NCBI GenBank assembly: GCA_004299545.1
Contig: SCRB01000942.1
Location: forward strand, 1-6,146
Origin: Rhizobiaceae bacterium
GTDB taxonomy: Bacteria > Pseudomonadota > Alphaproteobacteria > Rhizobiales > Rhizobiaceae
Length of the DNA stretch: 6,146 bases
Direction: 5' to 3'
The first letter of the stretch is position 1, and each line of letters opens with the position of its first letter. Shown one piece after another: positions 1 through 6,146 of this stretch. The notes under the pieces were generated by a model. The model had not been told where the DNA came from and made no database searches. It saw only the letters and a program-made list of their open reading frames with translations. The translations under genes were made by a program, and so were the position numbers.

Positions 1-2612
1 GGCACGTCGTGATCGAGAACGTGGCGAAGGGCGGTTTCGAAGGTGCCGTCTGGCCGGTCAATCCCAAATATGACCAGGTCGCTGGGTATCGTTGTTACGT
101 GCGGGTCGAGGATGTTCCGGGCGTCCCGGATCTCGCCGTCATCGTCACGCCACCGCAAACCGTTCCGCCCCTCATAGACGCGCTTGGCCGCAGGGGCACA
201 CGCGCCGCAGTAGTCATCACGGCGGGATTTACCTCTGCAAACGGGCTGAAGCAGGCGATCCTCGATGCGGCAAAGCCCTACCTTCTCCGTATCATCGGAC
301 CGAATACCATCGGCCTGATGCTGCCTCACGCCAAGCTCAACGCCAGTTTCGCGCATCTCGATGCCATGCCAGGCAATATCGCGCTGCTTTCACAATCGGG
401 CGCGATCGCCACGTCGCTCATCGATTGGGCGGCGGACAACGGCGTCGGCTTTTCGCAGGTCCTGTCGCTCGGCGACATGGCGGATGTGGATGCAGGCGAC
501 TGCCTCGACATGCTGGCGGGCGACGCCAGGACGCATGCGATCCTGATGTATCTCGAATCCATTCCCGCTCCGCGCAAGTTCATGGCGGCGGCACGTGCCG
601 CCGCGCGGGTGAAGCCCGTTATCGCGATAAAGCCCGGCCGTCACGCCGAAGCGGCGAAGGCGGCCGCGACCCACACGGGCGCCTTGTCGGGCGCCGACCG
701 GGTCGTCGACGCTGCGCTGCGGCGTGCCGGAATTCTCCGCGTCAGGACCATCGAGGATCTTTTCAACGCCGCCGGAACCGTCGCCCGTTTCCGGCCACTG
801 GAACGCGCGCGGGTCGGTATCGTCACCAATGGCGGCGGCGCGGGCGTGCTGGCGATCGACCAACTGATGGATGACGGCGGCGAACTTGCGCCGCTGTCGG
901 AGAACACGATCGCCTTGCTCGACCAAGAATTGCCGGTGACCTGGTCGGGTGCCAATCCCGTCGATATCGTCGGGGACGCTCCTGCTCCACGCTACAAGGA
1001 GGCGGTTCGGATCGTCGCCGGCGACCCGAACACGGATGCCCTTCTCGTTATGAACTGCCCGACCGCCCTCGCCTCGCCTTCCGAGGCCGCCCGTGCCGTG
1101 GCATCGCTGGCGGCGGCGGGCACGATCAGCGGCAAACCTGTGCTGACCTGCTGGCTCGGTTCCCGTGCCGCAGGCGAAGGGCGGCGCGTCCTCACCGCCG
1201 CCGGGATCGCCAGCTATGAAACGCCGGCCGACGCCGCGAAGGCGGTTTCGTATCTGGGCGACTGGTCACGCGCGCAGAAAGCACTGGTGCGGGTGCCGGC
1301 TTCCGACGGCGAAGACGTCGGCGCCAATCGGGCAACTGCGCTTTCCGTCTTCCGGCAGGCCGCGGCGGAGGGGCGGCGCATGCTGACCGAACCGGAGGCG
1401 AAAGCGGCGGTGGCGGCTTATGGCATAGCCGTTCCCGGGATCATTGTCGCACGCTCGCCGGAAGAGGCGGAGGTGGCCGCGAAGCAGCTTTTGAAGAATG
1501 GCGGCAAGGTCGTGGTAAAAGTCCTTTCGAAGACGATCTCGCACAAGTCCGACATAGGCGGCGTCGTTCTCGACATCGGCACGCCCGCCGCAGCGCGGGA
1601 CGCGGCGGCTGCGATCGCGAGCCGGGCGGCGGCGCACGATCCGGAGGCCGGTCTGGAAGGCTTTGCCGTACAGCCCATGGTCGAGCGCAAGACGGCCCAG
1701 GAATTGATCCTCGGGATGAGCCGCGACCCGATCTTCGGTCCGGTTGTCCTCTTCGGCGCCGGCGGCGTCGCGGTCGAGGTCGTAGACGACACGGCGGTCG
1801 CCTTGCCGCCTCTCGACGGGGTGCTGGCGGGCGATCTCATCGACGACACGCGGATTGGCCGGCTCCTTGCCGGCTTCCGCGATCGCAAGCGGGCGGACCG
1901 TGCCGCGATCATCCGTGCGCTTCTCGGCCTGTCGCAGATGATCGTGGACTTCCCCTGCATCCGCTCGCTCGACGTCAACCCGCTGCTTGCCGACAGCGAG
2001 GGCGCGATCGCGCTCGACGCCCGCATCGAGATCGAACCTCGGGACGTCGAGCAACCCGGTCCCAATCCCGATCTCGCGATAAGGCCGTATCCCGCTGGCT
2101 GGGCGAAGGACGTCGAGCTCAACGGCACTCTCTATCGCTTCAGGCCCATCAAGCCTGCCGATATAGGGCTCTACCCGGATTTCTTTGCCAGGACATCGCA
2201 GGACGATATGAGGTTGCGCTTCTTCGCCCAGCGCAAGCACTTTCCCCATCAGATGCTTCTGCGGCTGACCCAGATCGACTACGAACGGGAAATGGCCTTC
2301 GTGGCTCTCGACAACGCTAACGGCCGGCTTGCCGGGGTCGCGCGGCTTTCCGCCGATCCGGATCGTGAAGCGGCGGAATATGCATTGCTGGTGCGCTCCG
2401 ACTTGCAGGGGCACGGACTGGGCTGGGCGCTCCTGAGACACCTGATCGACTATGCAACGGCCGACGGATTGAAGCAGATCGAAGGCATCGTCCTCAGGGA
2501 AAATGCCGGAATGCTGAAGATGTGCCGTGAATTGGGCTTCAAGATAAGCCATCATCCCGATGAGGTGGGTGCGATCCTGGCGACACTGCGACTTTCGCCG
2601 CAACCAGCCTGA
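1..2612 (+). CDS. NDP-forming acyl-CoA synthetase fused to GNAT acetyltransferase (Pat/PatZ-like), 5' partial
   Basis: The frame is open from the window edge (first full codon at base 3). GTG at 9 is not the true start: the protein enters in mid CoA-binding domain, and about 30 residues (the usual RPKSIAVIGAS-type beginning) seem to be missing. Numbering from GTG 9: CoA-binding domain 1-105 (GPNTIG at 97-102); succinyl-CoA-ligase-like domains about 120-430 (SQSG 128-131, YLE with Glu183, THTGALSG with His222); ATP-grasp about 455-685 (HKSD at 512-515); GNAT about 710-860, with acetyl-CoA loop QGHGLG at 800-805 and an acidic residue, Glu790, in AEYALLVRSD. The order and the GNAT sequence (LTQIDYEREMAFVAL) closely match remembered E. 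coli PatZ/YfiQ, which acetylates lysines of acetyl-CoA synthetase and other proteins in the cytoplasm. His222 fits the phosphohistidine of ADP-forming acetyl-CoA synthetases, so the N-terminal half may be catalytic. The gene is convergent with arcC, 10 bases away, with no clear hairpin terminator between them. Family assignment is sure; acetyltransferase versus ligase role is open. Confidence 0.93.
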   Translation, partial: HVVIENVAKGGFEGAVWPVNPKYDQVAGYRCYVRVEDVPGVPDLAVIVTPPQTVPPLIDALGRRGTRAAVVITAGFTSANGLKQAILDAAKPYLLRIIGPNTIGLMLPHAKLNASFAHLDAMPGNIALLSQSGAIATSLIDWAADNGVGFSQVLSLGDMADVDAGDCLDMLAGDARTHAILMYLESIPAPRKFMAAARAAARVKPVIAIKPGRHAEAAKAAATHTGALSGADRVVDAALRRAGILRVRTIEDLFNAAGTVARFRPLERARVGIVTNGGGAGVLAIDQLMDDGGELAPLSENTIALLDQELPVTWSGANPVDIVGDAPAPRYKEAVRIVAGDPNTDALLVMNCPTALASPSEAARAVASLAAAGTISGKPVLTCWLGSRAAGEGRRVLTAAGIASYETPADAAKAVSYLGDWSRAQKALVRVPASDGEDVGANRATALSVFRQAAAEGRRMLTEPEAKAAVAAYGIAVPGIIVARSPEEAEVAAKQLLKNGGKVVVKVLSKTISHKSDIGGVVLDIGTPAAARDAAAAIASRAAAHDPEAGLEGFAVQPMVERKTAQELILGMSRDPIFGPVVLFGAGGVAVEVVDDTAVALPPLDGVLAGDLIDDTRIGRLLAGFRDRKRADRAAIIRALLGLSQMIVDFPCIRSLDVNPLLADSEGAIALDARIEIEPRDVEQPGPNPDLAIRPYPAGWAKDVELNGTLYRFRPIKPADIGLYPDFFARTSQDDMRLRFFAQRKHFPHQMLLRLTQIDYEREMAFVALDNANGRLAGVARLSADPDREAAEYALLVRSDLQGHGLGWALLRHLIDYATADGLKQIEGIVLRENAGMLKMCRELGFKISHHPDEVGAILATLRLSPQPA

Positions 2613-2622
2613 AACGATCTGG

Positions 2623-3552
2623 TCAGTTGTCCCAGAATTCCATCTTTCCGGGAAACGATCCGACAATGCGCGTCCCAGCTTCGCCGCAAAGGACGCGGGA
2701 CACATCGGAAAGCGCTCCGATCGCGGCCCATTTGCCCGTTGCGTCGACGAAGCCGCATCCCGCTTCGATTTTTGGACCCATCGTCGCTTGATCAAATTCG
2801 ATGGCGCGGAGCATGGCAGGCGTCGCCCGACGGATCTGGCGCTGGTCCGGTTTACCGAAATTCACCGCCGCGGCCAGAACATCGGTCAGCATGATAAAGG
2901 CGTCGGCGTTCAGCTCCCGTGCGAGCAATGCGGCATAGGTATCCTTGTCGGGAAGCGCCTCGACGCCCTGGAATCCTCCCGATGGGAGGGTCGCAACCGG
3001 AACCGGGCCGCTCGCGATGACCGTCGACCCTGCTTGGAGGAGGATTTCCACGTTGCGCGTCTCCAGGAGCATAAGGGGCCGTGGGGCGGCTACGAGGCGT
3101 CGAAACTGGCCATCGAATTCGGCGAATTCCCAACCACGGGCCTGCCGCAGTTGATGCGCATGCGTCCGTTCGTAGAAGGGGCCGATCGATTTGGTCGGCT
3201 TCGCGAAGGCGGGATCCTGCGGATCCACAATCACTTGCGCCAGCAAGGTCGAGAGAAGATGGTCCCTGCCGAGCTGGTTGCGGAGTTCCCGCTCGAGGAG
3301 ATAGCCGATCATCCCGCCCGCTTCGGCCCCAAGAAAATCGAGCCGTGAGGGCTCGCCCACATATGAGAACGACTGGAGCGCAAGCAGCCCTAGCTGCGGG
3401 CCATTGCCATGGGTGATCACAACCTCATGCGATCTCACTACCGACGCCAGCCACATCGCCGCATGTGCCGCACTCTCGCGCTGGTTATCGGCGGTCACGG
3501 CATCTCCGCGATGCAGGAGCGCGTTTCCGCCAAGTGATATCAGGAGCCTCAT
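2623..3552 (-). CDS. arcC: carbamate kinase (ArcC-like) with altered glycine loop
   Basis: This encodes a 309-residue amino-acid-kinase-fold protein of normal length for carbamate kinase, a cytoplasmic enzyme that makes ATP and carbamate from carbamoyl phosphate and ADP, usually as the last step of the arginine deiminase pathway. Visible motifs: SLGGNALLHRGD near the N-terminus (GGN 8-10), THGNGPQLGLLALQ (HGNGPQ 48-53), DFLGAEAGGMIGYLLE, PTKSIGPFY (Lys121), DKD (Lys203), LTDV, and MGPK (Lys261). The start is well fixed: an in-frame TGA lies at 3559-3561, only two codons upstream, and the core begins at once (MRLLISLGGN); the ribosome site (GGTGA) is weak. The usual AGGGGI/VPV loop reads ASGPVPV (residues 180-186) with the frame intact, which may change activity. 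No arcA or arcB is next to it; instead it diverges from a phasin/PHA synthase pair across an FNR/FixK-type box, which suggests oxygen-linked control. The family call is strong; retained carbamate kinase activity is less certain. Confidence 0.92.
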   Translation of the reverse strand: MRLLISLGGNALLHRGDAVTADNQRESAAHAAMWLASVVRSHEVVITHGNGPQLGLLALQSFSYVGEPSRLDFLGAEAGGMIGYLLERELRNQLGRDHLLSTLLAQVIVDPQDPAFAKPTKSIGPFYERTHAHQLRQARGWEFAEFDGQFRRLVAAPRPLMLLETRNVEILLQAGSTVIASGPVPVATLPSGGFQGVEALPDKDTYAALLARELNADAFIMLTDVLAAAVNFGKPDQRQIRRATPAMLRAIEFDQATMGPKIEAGCGFVDATGKWAAIGALSDVSRVLCGEAGTRIVGSFPGKMEFWDN

Positions 3553-3603
3553 GCCACATCACCGCTTTCACCATACGGCAACATGCCATCTCGCCAACCA
3601 TCG

Positions 3604-3623
3604 GCCTTGATCCGGATCAAGGC
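3604..3623. promoter_or_regulatory. FNR/FixK-type box in divergent arcC-phasin promoter
   Basis: GCCTTGATCCGGATCAAGGC is a perfect 20-base palindrome whose core (3607-3620), TTGAT-CCGG-ATCAA, matches the FNR/Anr/FixK consensus TTGAT-N4-ATCAA exactly. Its centre (3613.5) lies 65.5 bases from the phasin ATG and 61.5 bases from the arcC ATG. A class II site at -41.5 would put the phasin transcript start near 3655 and the arcC transcript start near 3572, each leaving a leader of about 20-24 bases. The phasin side has a fitting -10 (TATTTT, 3644-3649). On the arcC side the -10 candidates are weak: CATGTT (reverse complement of 3580-3585) is in place but poor, while TATGGT (3570-3575) is better but too far. 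Activation of the phasin operon under low oxygen is therefore the stronger reading; joint control of arcC is plausible. The regulator itself is not in the window. Confidence 0.85.
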
Positions 3624-3643
3624 TCGCATGCCGCTCGACTTCC

Positions 3644-3649
3644 TATTTT
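3644..3649 (+). promoter_or_regulatory. Candidate -10 element for phasin-phaC operon
   Basis: TATTTT matches TATAAT at 4 of 6 positions. It is centred about 33 bases from the middle of the FNR/FixK box, as expected for a class II activator site at -41.5 with transcription starting near 3655. There is no good -35 hexamer, which fits activator dependence because the box occupies that place. The position was inferred from spacing, not from mapped transcripts. Confidence 0.5.
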
Positions 3650-3664
3650 GGCAAACCGATAAAC

Positions 3665-3672
3665 AGAGGAAG
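3665..3672 (+). promoter_or_regulatory. Ribosome binding site of the phasin gene
   Basis: AGAGGAAG is a strong purine-rich Shine-Dalgarno sequence ending 6 bases before ATG 3679. It decides the start: the same frame is open upstream to 3583 and has another ATG at 3628, but using those would place the coding region across the FNR/FixK box and the -10, and neither has a comparable ribosome site. Confidence 0.8.
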
Positions 3673-3678
3673 CAGGTC

Positions 3679-4068
3679 ATGCCAACCGCATCAACAAATC
3701 CCTGGACAGATATCTCCGCGCCGGCAATGCCATTCCTGACGAACGGCCCGAAGCTGGTGTTCGCGCTTGCGCGCCTGCAGGCCAACGCCGCGAAGTCGAT
3801 GCTGCGCTATCAGATCGAAGCCTTCGGTTTCCTCAAACACCGGTGCGAGGAAAACATGAAACTGGTCGACGCCCTGGCAAGAAGCGACGAATTCGGCGAT
3901 GCGCTGGAGGTCTGCGGCAATTTTTGCTCCAAGGCGGTGGCCGACTATTCGAGCGAGGCCGGCAAGGTCGCGGAGATCGGCTCGCGGCTCGCGACAAACA
4001 CCGCCGCCTCCATGCGCAGGGAAGCGAAAACCATAACCGACGATCCGGTTCCATCCACCGTCGGCTGA
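3679..4068 (+). CDS. Phasin family protein (Phasin_2-like), PHA granule-associated
   Basis: This encodes a 129-residue, almost wholly helical, amphipathic protein without a signal peptide or membrane segment. The pattern FALARLQANAAKSMLRYQIEAFGFLKHR, then ENMKLVDALARSDEF, then a segment ending in ADYSSEAGKVAEIGSRLA is typical of short alphaproteobacterial phasins. These coat polyhydroxyalkanoate granules in the cytoplasm and control granule number and size. The start at 3679 was chosen for its strong AGAGGAAG site and because it lies downstream of the promoter elements. The PHA synthase gene follows 46 bases later on the same strand, which supports both the phasin call and a shared transcript. 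Expression is likely driven from the FNR/FixK-type box 66 bases upstream. The protein has three cysteines (56, 79, 83), two of them four residues apart. Phasins vary in sequence, so the call rests on pattern plus context. Confidence 0.87.
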   Translation: MPTASTNPWTDISAPAMPFLTNGPKLVFALARLQANAAKSMLRYQIEAFGFLKHRCEENMKLVDALARSDEFGDALEVCGNFCSKAVADYSSEAGKVAEIGSRLATNTAASMRREAKTITDDPVPSTVG

Positions 4069-4114
4069 TCGCGAAGACCGGCAACGGCTCTCCCAGGAAC
4101 AAGGCTCAAAAGGC

Positions 4115-5980
4115 ATGCGATCCGGTACAAAGCTGGCCGCGAAAGACGGCACGTCCAAAAACCGCGATGCGGATCTGGTCAAAGCGCCGGCCCCTCGGCC
4201 GGCGCAATCCCGAACAACCCCCAGCGGCGCTGAAACGTCTCGCAAACCAACCGATACGGAGGATGCATACCAACTGCTCGACAGCCGCTATCATGCGGTT
4301 CTTGCCGCCCCGACATTCGGACTGTCGCCGTTCAGCCTTGTGGAGGCGTGGGGAGATTGGGCATCGCATCTGGCAGTATCGCCGGGGAGGCAGCAACAAC
4401 TTGCGACGAAAGCGACGGAGAAGGTTTCCCGCCTTCAATCCTATCTCGGCCAATACCTGCTCCATGGCGACCTGACCCCACCCTGCATTTCCCCGTTGCC
4501 GCAGGACTCTCGTTTCCGCCATCCCGGATGGCGTTCGTTTCCATTCAACGTCCTGCAGCAATCCTTTCTTCTCACGCAGCAATGGTGGCACAACGCCACG
4601 CAGCCGCTGGCGGGCGTTACCCGACAGCATCAGCGCCTTGTCGAATTCTATGCTCGCCAGATCCTCGACATGATCTCGCCGTCCAATTCCGTCTTCACCA
4701 ATCCGGAGGTGATCGAGAAGACATTTAACGAATTTGGCCTCAATCTTTGCCGCGGCGCCGAACATTTCGCCGAGGACGCGGCGCGCCTTCTCGCCGATGA
4801 AATGCCGGCAGGGACAGAGTCGTTCAAGACCGGAGTCAATCTCGCGACCACGCCTGGGGAAGTCGTCTTTCGCAATGAACTCGTCGAATTGATCCAGTAC
4901 CGCCCTGCTGGCGGCAGCGTCCATGCGGAGCCGATCCTCATCGTGCCTGCATGGATCATGAAATATTACATTCTCGACCTGTCGCCGGAAAACTCGCTCG
5001 TCCGATATCTCGTGCAAAACGGTTTCACCGTCTTCTGCATCTCCTGGCGCAATCCCGGTAGAGAGGACCGTGACCTCGCGTTTGACGATTACAGACGCCT
5101 CGGCATCATGGCGGCAATTGATGCCGTCGTCTCGATTACGGAACAACCGCGGATCCATGCTGCCGGCTATTGCCTGGGAGGCTCGCTGCTCGCAATCGCC
5201 GCGTCGGCTATGGCCCGCGATGGAGACCAGCGCTTCTCTACCGTCACATTGTTCGCCGCGCAGGTCGACTTCGAGGAACCAGGAGAACTTGGGCTTTTCA
5301 CCGACGAAAGCCAGATCGCGCTGATCGAGGATCTCATGCGGCAGGAAGGTTTTCTCGATCAACGGCGGATGGCGGGAGCGTTCCAGATGCTGCGCTCCCA
5401 GGATCTGGTCTGGTCGCGAATGGTTCGTGACTATCTGATGGGCGAACGAGGCCCGATGAGCGATCTGATGGCGTGGAACGCCGACGCGACGCGCATGCCC
5501 GCCCGCATGCACTCGGAATATTTGCGAAGCCTCTTCCTGAACAACGACCTTGCCGAAGGGCGCTTCAACGTCGGCGGTCACCCGGTTTATATCGAGGATA
5601 TCGAGGCCCCCGTCTTTGCGGTCGCTACCGCGACGGACCATGTCGCGCCCTGGCGATCCGTCTTCAAGCTCACACACCTGCTCGATACCGAGATAACCTT
5701 CGTTCTCACCAGTGGCGGACACAATGCCGGCATCGTCTCGGAACCGGGACATCCAAGAAGATCGTTTCAGAGATTGGTTCATCAACTAGGGGAGCCGCGC
5801 CCGGATCCCGACGAATGGGAGCGAGTTTCCAGGAAAATCCCTGGCTCATGGTGGCCTTCATGGATCGAGTGGCTGAGTGCACGCTCTACGGGAATGGTTG
5901 CCCCACCCCCGATGGGAAATGGCGGAAAAGGCTATCCTGTCCTTTGCCCGGCACCGGGAACATATATCCTTCAGAAATAG
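4115..5980 (+). CDS. phaC: Polyhydroxyalkanoate synthase, PHBC_N-containing PhaC subfamily
   Basis: This 621-residue alpha/beta-hydrolase-fold enzyme should polymerise (R)-3-hydroxyacyl-CoA into PHA at the granule surface, releasing CoA. Residues 1-50 form a polar Pro/Ser/Thr/Lys-rich variable tail. Residues about 51-95 (YHAVLAAPTFGLSPFSL, then DWASHLAVSPG) match the short PHBC_N domain. The PhaC N-terminal domain follows to about 285 (DSRFRHPGW, then FLLTQQWW). Then come VPAWIMKYYILDLSPENSLV and the lipase-like box GYCLGG with nucleophile Cys353, ATATDHVAPW with Asp508 and SGGHNAGIV with His536; triad spacing is close to that of the 589-residue Cupriavidus class I enzyme. The C-terminus (GSWWPSW, ending PAPGTYILQK) is complete. 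Classical class I enzymes have PPWINK where this has PAWIMK; from memory that is normal for this subfamily, so it is probably a paralogue of the housekeeping synthase. ATG 4115 is the first start in frame; AGGAAC/AAGG at 4095-4104 may bind ribosomes. No phaE or phaR partner is visible. Confidence 0.94.
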   Translation: MRSGTKLAAKDGTSKNRDADLVKAPAPRPAQSRTTPSGAETSRKPTDTEDAYQLLDSRYHAVLAAPTFGLSPFSLVEAWGDWASHLAVSPGRQQQLATKATEKVSRLQSYLGQYLLHGDLTPPCISPLPQDSRFRHPGWRSFPFNVLQQSFLLTQQWWHNATQPLAGVTRQHQRLVEFYARQILDMISPSNSVFTNPEVIEKTFNEFGLNLCRGAEHFAEDAARLLADEMPAGTESFKTGVNLATTPGEVVFRNELVELIQYRPAGGSVHAEPILIVPAWIMKYYILDLSPENSLVRYLVQNGFTVFCISWRNPGREDRDLAFDDYRRLGIMAAIDAVVSITEQPRIHAAGYCLGGSLLAIAASAMARDGDQRFSTVTLFAAQVDFEEPGELGLFTDESQIALIEDLMRQEGFLDQRRMAGAFQMLRSQDLVWSRMVRDYLMGERGPMSDLMAWNADATRMPARMHSEYLRSLFLNNDLAEGRFNVGGHPVYIEDIEAPVFAVATATDHVAPWRSVFKLTHLLDTEITFVLTSGGHNAGIVSEPGHPRRSFQRLVHQLGEPRPDPDEWERVSRKIPGSWWPSWIEWLSARSTGMVAPPPMGNGGKGYPVLCPAPGTYILQK

Positions 5981-6146
5981 GATTATCGCGCCGCATGGCC
6001 TTGATTCCGCAAGCGAGCGCAGGATTACTCCCGCAGATAGGCTGGCCCCGTCGGACATACGATCACGATTCGAGGCCTCGCCTGCGTTCCGCTTGACTTG
6101 CGTCAAGATGCATTTCCCGTGATTGGCTAGCCTTGGTGCCTGTTTC
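5981..6146. other. Non-coding region after phaC
   Basis: These 166 bases follow the phaC stop codon and contain no convincing gene; the short open frames crossing them are continuations of phaC shadow frames. There is no GC-rich hairpin followed by a T run, so no intrinsic terminator for the phasin-phaC transcript can be called. CGAGGCCTCG (6071-6080) is a 10-base palindrome without a loop. The only clear element is the FNR/FixK-type box at 6093-6106, which suggests that this is the promoter region of a gene starting beyond 6146. Confidence 0.65.
6093..6106 (+). promoter_or_regulatory. Second FNR/FixK-type box, upstream of a gene outside the window
   Basis: TTGAC-TTGC-GTCAA is an inverted repeat with the CRP/FNR-family spacing and fits the relaxed FixK-type consensus TTGAY-N4-RTCAA; the flanking C (6092) and G (6107) extend the symmetry to 16 bases. 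It lies about 113 bases after the phaC stop, in the non-coding region. A class II placement would put a + strand transcript start near 6141, with weak TAGCCT (6128-6133) as the only -10 candidate. The strand is assigned because transcription to the left would run antisense into phaC. The target gene is not visible. Confidence 0.7.

Noticed and set aside
1266..2795. 509-codon open frame on the - strand opposite the synthetase/GNAT gene and running into the arcC 3' end
   Set aside because: Its translation is Arg/Asp/His-rich with no recognisable domain, and the + strand frame encodes a clear conserved protein. Long antisense frames are common in GC-rich codon-biased DNA.
2787..2796. TTGATCAA as another FNR/FixK site
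   Set aside because: The half-sites are adjacent, lacking the 4-base spacer within TTGAT-N4-ATCAA, and it lies inside the arcC coding region.
3115..3129. Two GAATTC copies 9 bases apart (GAATTCGGCGAATTC), and a similar pair of GGATCC at 3212-3227
   Set aside because: Both fall inside arcC and are explained by coding of the peptide repeats EFAEF and DPQDP; there is no sign of a regulatory or mobile function.
2560..3348. 262-codon + strand open frame across arcC
   Set aside because: It overlaps the conserved carbamate kinase on the opposite strand, starts inside the preceding gene, and has no recognisable motif.
3577..3590. GGCA-N3-TGCC repeat resembling a sigma-54 promoter (TGGCATGTTGCC on the - strand)
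   Set aside because: The GG-GC spacing is 6 bases instead of the required 10, so it cannot be a -24/-12 promoter.
3583..3678. A longer start for the phasin (161 residues from 3583)
   Set aside because: The extension covers the FNR/FixK palindrome and -10 element, has no ribosome site, and adds residues unlike phasins; AGAGGAAG sits correctly before ATG 3679.
4106..5785. 559-codon open frame on the - strand opposite phaC
   Set aside because: It shows no family motif and mirrors the phaC codon pattern; phaC has its full catalytic triad and conserved ends, so this is a shadow.
6071..6080. Palindrome CGAGGCCTCG as a terminator for the phasin-phaC transcript
   Set aside because: It has no loop and no following T run, so it does not meet the form of an intrinsic terminator.

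Overview
This window comes from a GC-rich proteobacterium, most likely an alphaproteobacterium of the Rhizobiales/Hyphomicrobiales type. The inference rests on codon choice, a short Phasin_2-type phasin next to a PHA synthase, and FixK/FNR-type TTGAY-N4-RTCAA boxes. Everything is read from the sequence and from remembered family features; no search was run.

Layout: (1) Bases 1-2612 (+) hold the 3' part of a large fused gene whose start lies outside the window. It encodes an NDP-forming acyl-CoA synthetase with a C-terminal GNAT domain, the architecture of the Pat/PatZ protein lysine acetyltransferases. (2) Bases 2623-3552 (-) hold a carbamate kinase gene (arcC-like), convergent with the first gene and 10 bases from it. 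(3) Bases 3553-3678 are a divergent promoter region built around a perfect 20-base palindrome containing TTGATCCGGATCAA, an ideal FNR/FixK-type site. It sits almost equidistant from the arcC start and from the next gene. (4) Bases 3679-4068 (+) encode a 129-residue phasin. (5) Bases 4115-5980 (+) encode a 621-residue polyhydroxyalkanoate synthase of the PHBC_N-containing subfamily with an intact Cys-Asp-His triad, probably in an operon with the phasin. (6) Bases 5981-6146 are non-coding and end in a second FNR/FixK-type box (TTGACTTGCGTCAA), apparently serving a gene just beyond the window.

How the genes may work together: two enzyme types here can make ATP by substrate-level phosphorylation (ADP-forming acyl-CoA synthetase from acyl-CoA; carbamate kinase from carbamoyl phosphate). 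The other two make and coat PHA granules, a sink for reducing power and acetyl units. With two oxygen-response-type boxes in 6 kb, the locus reads as a low-oxygen energy and carbon-storage module. That reading is an inference. Two details depart from textbook versions: the synthetase half of the Pat-like protein keeps the catalytic His that, as I recall, enterobacterial Pat lacks, and the carbamate kinase has lost the usual GGGG-I/V-PV glycine loop.
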